DNA of 64,000 bases, taken from contig CANLNM010000003.1 in assembly GCA_947492475.1 (NCBI GenBank), positions 248,001-312,000 of the forward strand, given 5' to 3'. Each line of letters starts with the position of its first letter. Position 1 is the stretch's first letter. Source of the DNA: an uncultured Paracoccaceae bacterium. Lineage in GTDB: Bacteria > Pseudomonadota > Alphaproteobacteria > Rhodobacterales > Rhodobacteraceae. Under the pieces are notes generated by a model. That model was not told the DNA's origin and did not search any database. It saw nothing but the letters and a program-made list of their open reading frames with translations. The translations under genes were made by a program, and so were the position numbers. Below are positions 56,438-64,000 of the stretch, piece by piece.

Positions 56438-56769
56438 TACGGTGTGACCGGCTTCCATAGAGAATTGCGGTTCAAAGCGGTTGGTTGACCGTTTTCATGT
56501 GCCAGTCGGGACATAGCGAGATTGGGAGCAGGCCCGCGCGACCGCGCCCGATTTCGAGGTTGCTTACTTTCAGGTTGCCGGACAATACCCTAACATTGTT
56601 GCAAAAGCCCTAGCTTAAAGCCTGTGAAGCGGCTTACCAACACACAAGAAGAATTCTGAACAGTCGAGAGAAATTCGAACCATCTTCGTATCTGTTCCGA
56701 ATACGAGACGTCTTCGCCTCGACAAGGAATGCCTGCTAAGTTTTGAATTTCTAGTTCAGTTTGCGGGCG
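56438..56769. other. Intergenic stretch between NACHT gene and DUF6634-like gene
   Basis: 332 bp with no gene. It contains a GCCGGACAA (56577-56585), preceded by AGGTTGC about 20 bp earlier, which resembles one transposon-end site with a 6-bp insertion. It may be a decayed end or chance. Confidence 0.35.
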
Positions 56770-57228
56770 CTACAATTCGTCAATATCCTTTCGAACCGGC
56801 ACCTCTGCGCTCCGTTCTTTCACAATCTTAACTAATTTCTGATCATCATGTATCTCAGCAGCAACCCAATTGCGCTGCGCCTCAAGAAGCCTCTGAATAG
56901 CGCTAGCCGTCTCCTCCCTCTCTTCAGGATTCAAGAGCTGCCAATCCGGACCTAGCCGATACCAGCGACTCCGGGTCCGTGCCCACCCGGCATCGGGATC
57001 AAAGCCAAAAAGCGGTGTTGTCGTCACATACCGATCATCAATCGTTGGATGGCCATGCACCTGTCCGTAAATTTGTTGAACACTTTTGCCAATAGTTTCG
57101 AGACGGTAGTGATTGACGTATGGAGCAGCCGATAATTCTTCGTCAGTTGGTCCCCGTTCGGCTTCAGTGATGGCTCTTAGGACTTCCTCAAAATTCTCGT
57201 CCATATGGCTGTCCTTGTTCTCCGCCAA
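56770..57228 (-). CDS. DUF6634-like protein (divergent from transposition operon)
   Basis: A 152-residue soluble acidic protein. Core: GPTDEELSAAPYVNHYRLE, YGQVHGHPTIDD and GWARTRSRWYRLG. This resembles the DUF6634 family, recalled from rhodobacterial mobile and plasmid DNA. Role unknown. It faces the small HTH gene across 276 bp, so both may share a control region, and may be accessory to the transposon. Confidence 0.6.
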   Translation of the reverse strand: MAENKDSHMDENFEEVLRAITEAERGPTDEELSAAPYVNHYRLETIGKSVQQIYGQVHGHPTIDDRYVTTTPLFGFDPDAGWARTRSRWYRLGPDWQLLNPEEREETASAIQRLLEAQRNWVAAEIHDDQKLVKIVKERSAEVPVRKDIDEL

Positions 57229-57504
57229 TCAAAGGGCGCTTTGCAAATGCTACTAATGGCGCGACTGAGTTAGCCGGTCTCGCCGCAAGAACACCGAATT
57301 TCCTTGAGAAACCGATGTATTTCTTGGGTTCCGCAGTCTAGGATTCTTAGTAAGTTTTTGTTTCTATTTTTAACTTTAAGTAATTGAAAACAAACAGCAT
57401 TATAGAGATCAACACCTCAAAGCGCAATACCAAAGATTTCTGGACGGATGCTGCCTAAAGAATCAGAATACTGTCACATCGTATAGGAAACTGGACGTCA
57501 CGTT

Positions 57505-57732
57505 ATGGATTGCAGTATGAGCGCGGCTGAGATCAAATTTCGCCTTGAAACAGAGGCGGGTCTGTCAATTGCAGCATTCGCCGCGACCATAAACCGACAT
57601 CCGTCGACTGTCAGTATGGTAATCCATCGCAGACGCACCAGCAAACCAATCATGACCAAAATTGCAGAGACGCTAGAAGCAGCACGCTCTGCGCAAAAAC
57701 AGCCTTCTAACGATCGGGAGGACGCAGCATGA
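57505..57732 (+). CDS. Small helix-turn-helix regulator (Ner/Nlp-like) upstream of tnsA
   Basis: A 75-residue protein. Residues ~8-58 carry a helix-turn-helix (LSIAAFAATINRHPSTVSMVIH) like Ner-type repressors of Mu-like phages. ATG 57505 or ATG 57517 may be used. It precedes the tns genes in the same orientation, so a role as repressor of transposition is likely by analogy. Confidence 0.7.
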   Translation: MDCSMSAAEIKFRLETEAGLSIAAFAATINRHPSTVSMVIHRRRTSKPIMTKIAETLEAARSAQKQPSNDREDAA

Positions 57733-57928
57733 CCTAGGTTTCAAAAAAATTAACCAGAGGTACTGCTGAATAAGCAAAGGCCCGGATGCTTTCGCAATCC
57801 AGACCCCGCTGTAGAACGCCTTATTCATCCCACCTCACAATTTGAAAGTCAACAGACTCGCGCAAGCGATCAGTCGCTTGCGCTCAAAAATCCGACGCCA
57901 TCGCGTTCGGAAACGGGGATGCTTTGCT

Positions 57929-58729
57929 ATGCTAATGACATTCAGACACACGGCTTTGGACCTAGAGAAATTCACAACGATGGATCTCTCGGGTCTGCCA
58001 GAAGCCTTTCAACGTGCTTTTGGTCCCACTGAGGCCATACCTAATGACTTCGGGCCGATCGATATGCCCGACACAGAGCCACTGCCATATCGTGGCAACA
58101 GATCCATCAACGTAAGGTCTCGCGGATCTTGCCGCATTCTGGCGATCCTTTTGGATCTCGAAACCGGGAGGCCCCGGAAATACGGATTGGACAGCCAGGT
58201 TGAGTATCACAACTTGGTTTTGACGCTCATCGATCCGTCGGTCGCGCAAGTTCGCGAGCAAGTTGGCCCTTTGCAATTCATCGGCGAAGACGGAAAACCA
58301 GCCAAACACTTCATAGATCTTCTGATCCAATATCACGATGGCCGCCGTGTCGCTGTTGCTGTTAAACCAACTGAGCGGCTGGAGTCGGGGAGGTTCTTTC
58401 GTGAGCTCGAACAGCTTCACAAAAGCATCGTCCCGAGCATCGCAGACGAAATCCGCCTCGTAACCGAACTCTGCATACCTCGCGAGAAGGCGTTTAACGC
58501 GATCATGTATCAGCGCTTCGCCCTATGCCCAGACCATGATGTCGACGTCCGCCTTCAGGAAACGCTCAGGACGGTTAGAGGGGAGATTTCCATCTGTGAT
58601 CTTTCGCGTCTTTGCCGAGCGGGCGGTCGCGGCTTTCGTTGTATTGTGCGAGGTCTCTATGAGGGAAAACTGAGCAAGATCAGCCCGGGCCGCATCAATT
58701 TCTTTACTATGGTGAAAGCGATCCGATGA
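57929..58729 (+). CDS. tnsA: TnsA-like transposon endonuclease
   Basis: A 266-residue PD-(D/E)XK endonuclease that cuts the 5' strand at the transposon ends, allowing cut-and-paste movement. The catalytic set is E92 (QVEYHN), D130 (KHFIDLLIQ) and K146 (VAVAVKP), in the order of TnsA E63/D114/K132. The open frame begins at TTG 57842; ATG 57929 (or 57935) gives a more natural start. It overlaps tnsB by ATGA. Presence of an intact TnsA separates this element from Tn5053-like relatives that lack it. Confidence 0.85.
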   Translation: MLMTFRHTALDLEKFTTMDLSGLPEAFQRAFGPTEAIPNDFGPIDMPDTEPLPYRGNRSINVRSRGSCRILAILLDLETGRPRKYGLDSQVEYHNLVLTLIDPSVAQVREQVGPLQFIGEDGKPAKHFIDLLIQYHDGRRVAVAVKPTERLESGRFFRELEQLHKSIVPSIADEIRLVTELCIPREKAFNAIMYQRFALCPDHDVDVRLQETLRTVRGEISICDLSRLCRAGGRGFRCIVRGLYEGKLSKISPGRINFFTMVKAIR

Positions 58730-60906
58730 CCCCGAAGTTTCACTTTAATACAGTGGATCTCTATTGCTGGGACGGTGTTTCCTACAATTTCCTCTACAGC
58801 GATAACGACTTTGCATACATGAGGCGCTCAGGTGGCTCGGATGCTGTCGAAAAAATCTCTTGGGCCGACATAAACGAGATCGTCGCTGATGACAGTTGGG
58901 ACATCAAGAGAAGGTCAGCCAACGTCATCGAAGCGATGCATGCGCCAGATCCCTACATGTTTGTCTGGGAACTACCCAAAAAGCAGAGAAAGCTCGTTCT
59001 GAATAGGTGGTTCTTCGTTCTTTGCGTCGAAAAACTCTATGCAGAAAAGCGGATTCAGTTCACCGCAAAGAGCGTCCAAGACAACGAGCATAAGCTCCGG
59101 AAAGACGTTGAGAAGGCACGATCTGCTTTTGAGGGGGAGTTTGGCAAAAAATATTTCAGTTCGGAAAGTGACAGCCCATCAAGATGGCCAAATGCTTGCA
59201 CGATCTTGGGTTGGAAACGAATTTACCGGGAGTCTGGCGGACGGATCGAATCTTTGAAGGATCGTCGTGGTAAGGCGTCGTCGATTGACATTGATCAAGA
59301 AAGCTACGTCTTTATCACGTCCAGGCTGCGCGAGTTTTTGACCGAACAGAGACATTCTGGCAACGAAGTTATTGCCAAGACGATCATGGAAATCGAAGTC
59401 GAAAACGCCAAACGTGCGAAGGCCGGCAAGACACTTTTGCAAAGTCGTGGCCGCTCTGTCTTGCACGAATGGCTCAAGAAATTCGGGCCCTTTGCCATTA
59501 TGGCAGGCCGTGAGGGACTGGCGGCCGCCAAACGGGAATTTTCGGGTGTAGGCAAAACCGAACGTGCAACGCGTCCAGGCGAGTGCTTTCAAATCGACGA
59601 ATGGGAGGTCGATGCACGTAATTTCATAATGTCAGGCCCATTGCGCGAAGGGCTGGATAAGAAGACCCTAGCAGCGCTCCCGCGCGGACGTCGTTGGATG
59701 TACATCGTTATTGATGTTGCCACACGGTATGTCGTTGGCTTCGCATTATCCGCCACTCAGAACCCAGAAGCAGCTGTTCGCTCGCTACGTATGGCGACGC
59801 AAAACAAGGACCACCTCGCCAAGGCTGCTGGAGCAAAAAATGGCTGGGCTGGCATGCAATTTGAAAGCCTGCAATCGGATACCGGCTCCGCATTTTTCTC
59901 AGAATACACGCACCGCGCCGTCAGCACGGCGTATGCTACATACTTTTTCCCTCAAGTCGGCGAACCACATCTGCGTGGTATCATCGAGCGGATATTTTCG
60001 ACCTTCACCGATCGAGCTATGCCGTACATACCCGCCCGCACGTACAGCAATCCCCAAGAGCGTGGGGACTACGATACGGAGGCCCTTGTGACGCTCACTG
60101 ATGATCAGTTGGCGTCAATTTTCATCCGATACATCGTCGATGTGTACCATCAGTCCTTGCATTTTGGGCTGTATGAAGAAACGCCCCAGAACGCATACAA
60201 TCGGTTGGTTGGCACGATTGGAAAACCGCCAAAACTGCCAAGGCATGTCCATCGACGCGCTTTTGGAATTCGTGTTGAACGCGTCTTGACGCGCAAAGGT
60301 GTCCGCGTCTTAGGCATCGACTTCCATAGCAAACAATTGGTTGGCATCCGAAAAAAGATCGGAAACTCAAAGTGCCCTGTTTACGTTGATCCAGACTCCC
60401 TTGGCACAGTTAGTGTTTATGTCAAAGGCGAGTGGGTCGAGGTTCCCAATAGTATCGAAGATTTCAGGGGCATCTCTGTCGCGGAATGGAATGCTGTCGG
60501 TGAAATACTTCGGCGGCGGTATGCAGCGGAAGCCAGGGTGAATTTTGCGGAAATTCTGGAAGCGCTCAACTACATTCGCAGCAATGTAACCGAGGCGCAA
60601 AAAATCGCCGGTACCTTACCACCAGCAGCAACCTCTGAAACGGTCGACAAGTTTGAGAAGAACTTGTGGCATGGTCTCTCCGTATTCCAAGACAAAACAA
60701 CCGATCTTTCCGGGCTGACGCGTTCAAGCGACGGTCTTGGCTACGTCATCGGCACTCCTGCCAAGAGCGGTCAAAACGACGAAATACACCTAGATGGCAC
60801 CTTGCCAATTAGTGAATTCGCGCCAGAGGTCGAAACGCCCATCAGAGATGACAAAGACGTCGATGATGATAGCTGGTGGCAGCAGGAGAGCGACGATGAC
60901 GTGTAA
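58726..60906 (+). CDS. tnsB: TnsB-like DDE transposase
   Basis: A 726-residue transposase of the Mu/TnsB retroviral-integrase type. N-terminal DNA-binding region (about 1-280), then catalytic core with D291 (CFQIDEWEVDA), D385 (LQSDTGSAFF) and E421 (LRGIIERIFST); the spacing D-(35)-E is canonical. A C-terminal region ends in an acidic tail (DDKDVDDDSWWQQESDDD) that, as in TnsB, may contact TnsC. It would bind the ~21-bp repeats found at both ends. It overlaps tnsC by 11 bp. Confidence 0.93.
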   Translation: MTPKFHFNTVDLYCWDGVSYNFLYSDNDFAYMRRSGGSDAVEKISWADINEIVADDSWDIKRRSANVIEAMHAPDPYMFVWELPKKQRKLVLNRWFFVLCVEKLYAEKRIQFTAKSVQDNEHKLRKDVEKARSAFEGEFGKKYFSSESDSPSRWPNACTILGWKRIYRESGGRIESLKDRRGKASSIDIDQESYVFITSRLREFLTEQRHSGNEVIAKTIMEIEVENAKRAKAGKTLLQSRGRSVLHEWLKKFGPFAIMAGREGLAAAKREFSGVGKTERATRPGECFQIDEWEVDARNFIMSGPLREGLDKKTLAALPRGRRWMYIVIDVATRYVVGFALSATQNPEAAVRSLRMATQNKDHLAKAAGAKNGWAGMQFESLQSDTGSAFFSEYTHRAVSTAYATYFFPQVGEPHLRGIIERIFSTFTDRAMPYIPARTYSNPQERGDYDTEALVTLTDDQLASIFIRYIVDVYHQSLHFGLYEETPQNAYNRLVGTIGKPPKLPRHVHRRAFGIRVERVLTRKGVRVLGIDFHSKQLVGIRKKIGNSKCPVYVDPDSLGTVSVYVKGEWVEVPNSIEDFRGISVAEWNAVGEILRRRYAAEARVNFAEILEALNYIRSNVTEAQKIAGTLPPAATSETVDKFEKNLWHGLSVFQDKTTDLSGLTRSSDGLGYVIGTPAKSGQNDEIHLDGTLPISEFAPEVETPIRDDKDVDDDSWWQQESDDDV

Positions 60907-61801
60907 TAGCTTTTCCTCGACCGCATTCTTGGAAAGCCCCGATTCCAAAAGGATCCGCGCACAAATTTCAAAGGCCTATCATGAGTTTTGCTCAGCTGTG
61001 AAGGCTGGAAGGCGTTTCGAGGCAAAGGGGATAGCAATTCTTGGCCCAACGGGAACCGGCAAGACCGAAGGGACGATGCAAGCCCTTGAAGCTCTCGGTA
61101 TAGTCGAAACTGAACCTGGTGATACCGAACGCCCTCTTTTGAAACTTGATCTAGGTGCCCGAGCCACATTGAAATCTCTTAGTTCCGACATTCTGGAGGA
61201 GCTCGGGTGGCCGGAAATGCCGCGATCCAGCGGTCAGTCAAACTGGCGATCAAGTCGCAATTACATGGCAGAGCTAAATACGAAGATATTGGTGCTCGAC
61301 GAAATTCAACATGTCAGATCGACCGGCAAGCAGGACCGTGAAGACCTCCAAGACTTCCTAAAATCGATGGTGAAACCCAGTCGAGGAAGGATCATGCCAA
61401 TCTTGATTGGGTTGCCTGTTTTCAACGAGATACTTGAATCGGACGGGCAACTTGATCGACGATACTCAAAAATCAGAATGCGAAGTCTGGACCCGGCGAT
61501 AGATCTTGCGCGGACCATTAAGACGCTCAAGAAAATCTGCGACAGAGCGGCCATTGAGTTAGCCCCCAGTGTGAAGACACAGGAGTTCGCAGCACGTCTT
61601 ATGCATGCCGGTATGTATGGTTTCGGTTCAACCTGCGTTTGGTCTCACAGGGGCGTCGCCACCGCCCTAGATGCAAATGCTTCGGAATTAACAATCCAGC
61701 ACTTTCAAAACGTCTACCAGCAAGAAGAAGACTGCGTTCCAGCACTCAATCCATTCATCACCGATGACTTCGAAACCATCAAAATCAAACCACAACAATA
61801 A
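60896..61801 (+). CDS. tnsC: TnsC/TniB-like AAA+ transposition regulator
   Basis: A 301-residue AAA+ ATPase that polymerises on target DNA and connects the target selector with TnsAB. Walker A GPTGTGKTE (50-58), Walker B ILVLDEIQHV (131-140). The size is nearer to the short TniB/TnsC type than to the 555-residue E. coli TnsC. ATG 60896 was chosen. Confidence 0.9.
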   Translation: MTCNSFSSTAFLESPDSKRIRAQISKAYHEFCSAVKAGRRFEAKGIAILGPTGTGKTEGTMQALEALGIVETEPGDTERPLLKLDLGARATLKSLSSDILEELGWPEMPRSSGQSNWRSSRNYMAELNTKILVLDEIQHVRSTGKQDREDLQDFLKSMVKPSRGRIMPILIGLPVFNEILESDGQLDRRYSKIRMRSLDPAIDLARTIKTLKKICDRAAIELAPSVKTQEFAARLMHAGMYGFGSTCVWSHRGVATALDANASELTIQHFQNVYQQEEDCVPALNPFITDDFETIKIKPQQ

Positions 61802-61836
61802 TCGCCGTAACAAGCGGTCAAAAAACGAGCAGAAAA

Positions 61837-63627
61837 ATGATCTCAGTATTGCCCCTAAAGAAGTCGGCTCTGGCCGACGAACCCGGATTCTCAGTTCTCG
61901 CGAGAAACACGGCTATTAACGCATCAAGAACCACCCAGGAATTCTGTACAGTGACCGGATTGTCCAAAGCTGGCCTATGTGCCGGTGAAGGCGACCAACT
62001 CGAGCATCTGGCCAATCTCACTGGCTCTGATGCGACCCTGCTTGCGCGAAACAGTCCGCTTCAGAGGGCCCGAAAAATCTCCATCCTTAGCAGCCAGAAA
62101 TTCTTAACGCGCTCCCTGCGCAAGAAAGACCTAGCGATCTGCCCGCAGTGCTGGCTGGAGACAGGCACCCATGAGCGTTCAGATCTATTCATTCGACGGG
62201 ATTGGTTGCCTCGCCTTCTTCAAACCTGTGCAACTCACCGGGTCGCATTGGTCGCGCTGCCCTACGCAGACTACACCTCCTGCTATGATCATGTCATGCG
62301 GGCCGAACTGGAGCGGCGTTGGTTGGACAGGCTGCCCGACCTTGTTCAACCAATGCGACAGAGCCCATTTGAACGCGCCGCGCTCGAGCAATTGAGCGCG
62401 GGCGCACCTATGTGCGGATGGATCGGCGACATCCAGATTGATGTGCTCGAACGATGGTGTCTTGGACTTGGGCAATTCATCACGAAAGGTGTCGGTCATC
62501 CTGAACAGCTTGAGACGAGCCAACAACGGGAGTTCATTCGGATCGGCTTTGCCGTCACCGAACAGGGCAATCCAGCAGTCCATGACGCCGTCGACAGAGC
62601 TTTGTGTAAGCACCGGTTAAGGCTCAGCAATACTTGGTTACACAATTGGGCTCTCCTTTCAGTGAATCCACCGGAACGCCAATTCTTCCGAGACCTCATG
62701 AAGCGGCTTTGTACCGACCAAGGGCAGTTTTGCCTAACCAGCATCTCAACGGACATGAGTGTTGAAAGGCTTGTTGATGCAAAGATCTTGGATATTGCTC
62801 AAGCTACCAACCGGCATCACTCATGGGTACGAAAGGCGCTCGTACGCGATGGCCTGCTGCCGAGCAATGGCAAGCCCAAATATGTGAATTTGGAGCCCTA
62901 TTTGTCTAAGAAATGCATGGGTCATATCGTTGATCTGGTGAATAGCTTGGACGCCAAAAAAAGCGCGGGCCGATTGAACATTGGAATTAAGGGGTTTGAA
63001 GCGCTGGTCAAAGACGAGCTCATCCAACCGATCAGCAGCCAAACCCACAAGAAATGGCGGTTCCGCCCTGATGACATTGATGAGTTTTCGTCAAAGGTGA
63101 TGAACCAGCTATCTGGGGTTGGTCCCCCAGATAGCCATGACGCATGTGGCATTCATCAGGCTTGCTTTGCATATCAGTGTACGACGCCACAAATCCTCAG
63201 GTTTCTCATAACGGACCAGCTAGGGCGCTCATATCTAGCCGATGGCCAAACCGGCATAGCCGGAATTCGTGTCCTTAGATCGGAGTTACTTGAGGCGTTG
63301 TTAATTCTCAAAAGCGACCACATCACAGCCTCTGAACTGACTGACCGTCTTGGCCTGAATTCTGCAGAACTCAGGCAGTTGGATGTCTTGAACCTTTTGC
63401 CGACCTATCCAGCCGTCAAAAGTCAGGATCGGCGTGCGCAAAACAGCGTCAGCACGATAGTTTTGGATCAATTTCTCGAACGCTTCCAAACAACGCGAAG
63501 CGCATCGGATGTGTTGGGTATCAGTGAAAGCGCAATCGAAGAGCGCGTTCGCATCTGCAAAATCAGTCCCGTCCCAGAAGCCGATGGCCTTCCAATTTAC
63601 TTTGCCGATGACCTACTGAAGCACTGA
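61837..63627 (+). CDS. tniQ: TniQ/TnsD-like target-site selector
   Basis: A 596-residue protein. The TniQ-type N-terminal zinc ribbon holds C102, C105 (ICPQCW) and C131, H134 (QTCATHRV). The long C-terminal half has several helix-turn-helix-like segments (ITASELTDRLGLNSAEL; SASDVLGISESAIEE), as in TnsD proteins that read a fixed attachment site. By position it should recognise the tRNA-Gln gene 14 nt from the insertion; that is inference. It is the last gene of the operon, 181 bp from the right end. Confidence 0.88.
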   Translation: MISVLPLKKSALADEPGFSVLARNTAINASRTTQEFCTVTGLSKAGLCAGEGDQLEHLANLTGSDATLLARNSPLQRARKISILSSQKFLTRSLRKKDLAICPQCWLETGTHERSDLFIRRDWLPRLLQTCATHRVALVALPYADYTSCYDHVMRAELERRWLDRLPDLVQPMRQSPFERAALEQLSAGAPMCGWIGDIQIDVLERWCLGLGQFITKGVGHPEQLETSQQREFIRIGFAVTEQGNPAVHDAVDRALCKHRLRLSNTWLHNWALLSVNPPERQFFRDLMKRLCTDQGQFCLTSISTDMSVERLVDAKILDIAQATNRHHSWVRKALVRDGLLPSNGKPKYVNLEPYLSKKCMGHIVDLVNSLDAKKSAGRLNIGIKGFEALVKDELIQPISSQTHKKWRFRPDDIDEFSSKVMNQLSGVGPPDSHDACGIHQACFAYQCTTPQILRFLITDQLGRSYLADGQTGIAGIRVLRSELLEALLILKSDHITASELTDRLGLNSAELRQLDVLNLLPTYPAVKSQDRRAQNSVSTIVLDQFLERFQTTRSASDVLGISESAIEERVRICKISPVPEADGLPIYFADDLLKH

Positions 63628-63653
63628 AAAATCCTAAGAATTGAAGTTTTTCC

Positions 63654-63675
63654 AAGCCGCATTTTGCGGCTTTTT
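63654..63675 (+). terminator. Rho-independent terminator of the tns operon
   Basis: Stem AAGCCGCA (63654-63661), loop TTT, TGCGGCTT (63665-63672), then TTT (five T in a row with the stem end). It lies 27 bp after the tniQ stop and keeps transcription from crossing the right transposon end. Confidence 0.9.
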
Positions 63676-63694
63676 GTTTGCCCACTAAACGAAG

Positions 63695-63808
63695 AGACTC
63701 GTGTCTTACTCGGACGAAGTTGGGGTTCTGTACGGACCGCTCGAAAAAAGCGACTCTCTTTCAAAGACGTAGAAAATCGCGAGACTCGGTTTTACACCGG
63801 ACGGCACA
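63695..63808. repeat. Right transposon end: terminal repeat and TnsB-type sites
   Basis: The terminal repeat is 63791-63808, read inward TGTGCCGTCCGGTGTAAA. Sites in the top strand end in CGGAC: 63782-63802 (AGACTC...CCGGAC), 63717-63737 (AAGTTG...ACGGAC) and 63695-63715 (AGACTC...TCGGAC). The inner two are 22 bp apart; a degenerate site may lie between them and the terminus. Confidence 0.85.
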
Positions 63809-63813
63809 CTTGT
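63809..63813. repeat. Right copy of 5-bp target-site duplication CTTGT
   Basis: Directly follows the terminal ACA of the right end and equals 42221-42225. Confidence 0.9.
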
Positions 63814-64000
63814 GATGTCCACTATGAATACCGACGGATATCGGGTAACAGAATATATTTGGACATTTCTAACGGAATTCAAACGTTGAATCACCGAACT
63901 TTCGTTTTCAAATCGCTTGGAAAAAACGGCCCATTCTGGATGTAACCTGCCATCAAGGTAGCTGCGACGCAGTCCAAACCCGCGATCTCAATCAGGGCTA
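63814..64000. other. Chromosome beyond the transposon
   Basis: 187 bp that should continue the sequence originally next to tRNA-Gln. The one ORF here begins inside the transposon end and is not credible. I see no gene start or RNA. Confidence 0.4.

Larger units (their letters stand above)
42226..63808. mobile_element. Tn7-like transposon (21,583 bp) inserted next to tRNA-Gln
   Basis: The ends are 18-bp imperfect inverted repeats starting TGT, with 15 of 18 bases identical. Each end carries extra ~21-bp direct repeats like TnsB sites, and the whole is flanked by CTTGT duplications. Inside are tnsA, tnsB, tnsC and tniQ with intact catalytic residues, a small HTH gene, and about 14 kb of cargo rich in putative defence genes. 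The cargo is visibly lower in GC than the core genes. The transposition operon sits at the right end and reads outward, unlike Tn7. Perfect duplications and intact genes suggest a fairly recent, possibly still active element. Confidence 0.93.

Noticed and set aside
57229-57928. CRISPR array or Cas genes guiding the Tn7-like element (CAST)
   Set aside because: No spaced repeats and no cas-like genes anywhere in the element; TniQ is the only visible target selector.
63664-63945. 93-codon ORF crossing the right transposon end
   Set aside because: It begins in the tns terminator and spans the insertion junction, so it arose by chance.

Overview
The window is a piece of an alphaproteobacterial chromosome. 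The gene families and local orders (tesA divergent from an FtsX-type ABC exporter, mreBCD-mrdA-rodA, an RTX/Hint secreted protein, a capsule export segment with kdsA) and the GC-rich codon use point to a marine Rhodobacteraceae/Roseobacteraceae bacterium. No rRNA, CRISPR array or prophage is visible.

Region 1 (1-42212) is ordinary core chromosome. In order it holds: a partial gene; an ABC exporter facing a tesA-like esterase; a DUF4329 protein; a cold-shock protein; a thioredoxin 2; ettA; a PAS-GGDEF-EAL protein; nadD followed by a gamma-glutamylcyclotransferase; a MATE transporter; gltX; a pfkB-type kinase; a DUF1801 protein; nadE; a secreted MORN-repeat protein; a 1399-residue RTX protein with a C-terminal Hint domain; the leu operon (leader peptide, cupin, leuA); rlmJ; the cell-shape operon mreB-mreC-mreD-mrdA-rodA; a VOC protein with ghrA; an SseB protein; a UDG-family protein; nhaA with a clear terminator; kpsT-kpsE-kdsA; a BON-MscS channel; and tRNA-Gln(TTG). 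Upstream of the leu operon lies a 27-codon leader ORF with five consecutive Leu codons and two mutually exclusive hairpins, the layout of a ribosome-mediated attenuator.

Region 2 (42226-63808) is a complete, previously unlabelled Tn7-like transposon of 21,583 bp. It starts 14 nt after the CCA end of tRNA-Gln. Its ends are inverted (TGTACCGTCCGGCGTGAA on the left, TGTGCCGTCCGGTGTAAA read inward on the right; 15 of 18 identical). Each end carries repeated ~21-bp TnsB-type sites, and the element is flanked by a perfect 5-bp target duplication, CTTGT (42221-42225 and 63809-63813). The transposition module tnsA-tnsB-tnsC-tniQ (57929-63627) has intact catalytic motifs and reads outward to the right end. 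A small HTH gene and a divergent DUF6634-like gene precede it.

The cargo (42414-56437) looks like a defence island. A leftward cluster encodes an LA2681-type HEPN RNase, a 1240-residue P-loop (STAND-like) ATPase with a nuclease-like N-terminus, and a DUF4238/SEC-C protein. Next come a small membrane protein and a CHAP/NlpC-like lipoprotein, then a rightward 1527-residue HTH-NACHT-repeat protein. I know of no described system with the composition HEPN(LA2681) + STAND + DUF4238/SEC-C; it is the best candidate here for an undescribed anti-phage system. Its function is inferred from domains and context only.

Region 3 (63814-64000) is the chromosome beyond the insertion, with nothing recognisable in 187 bp.
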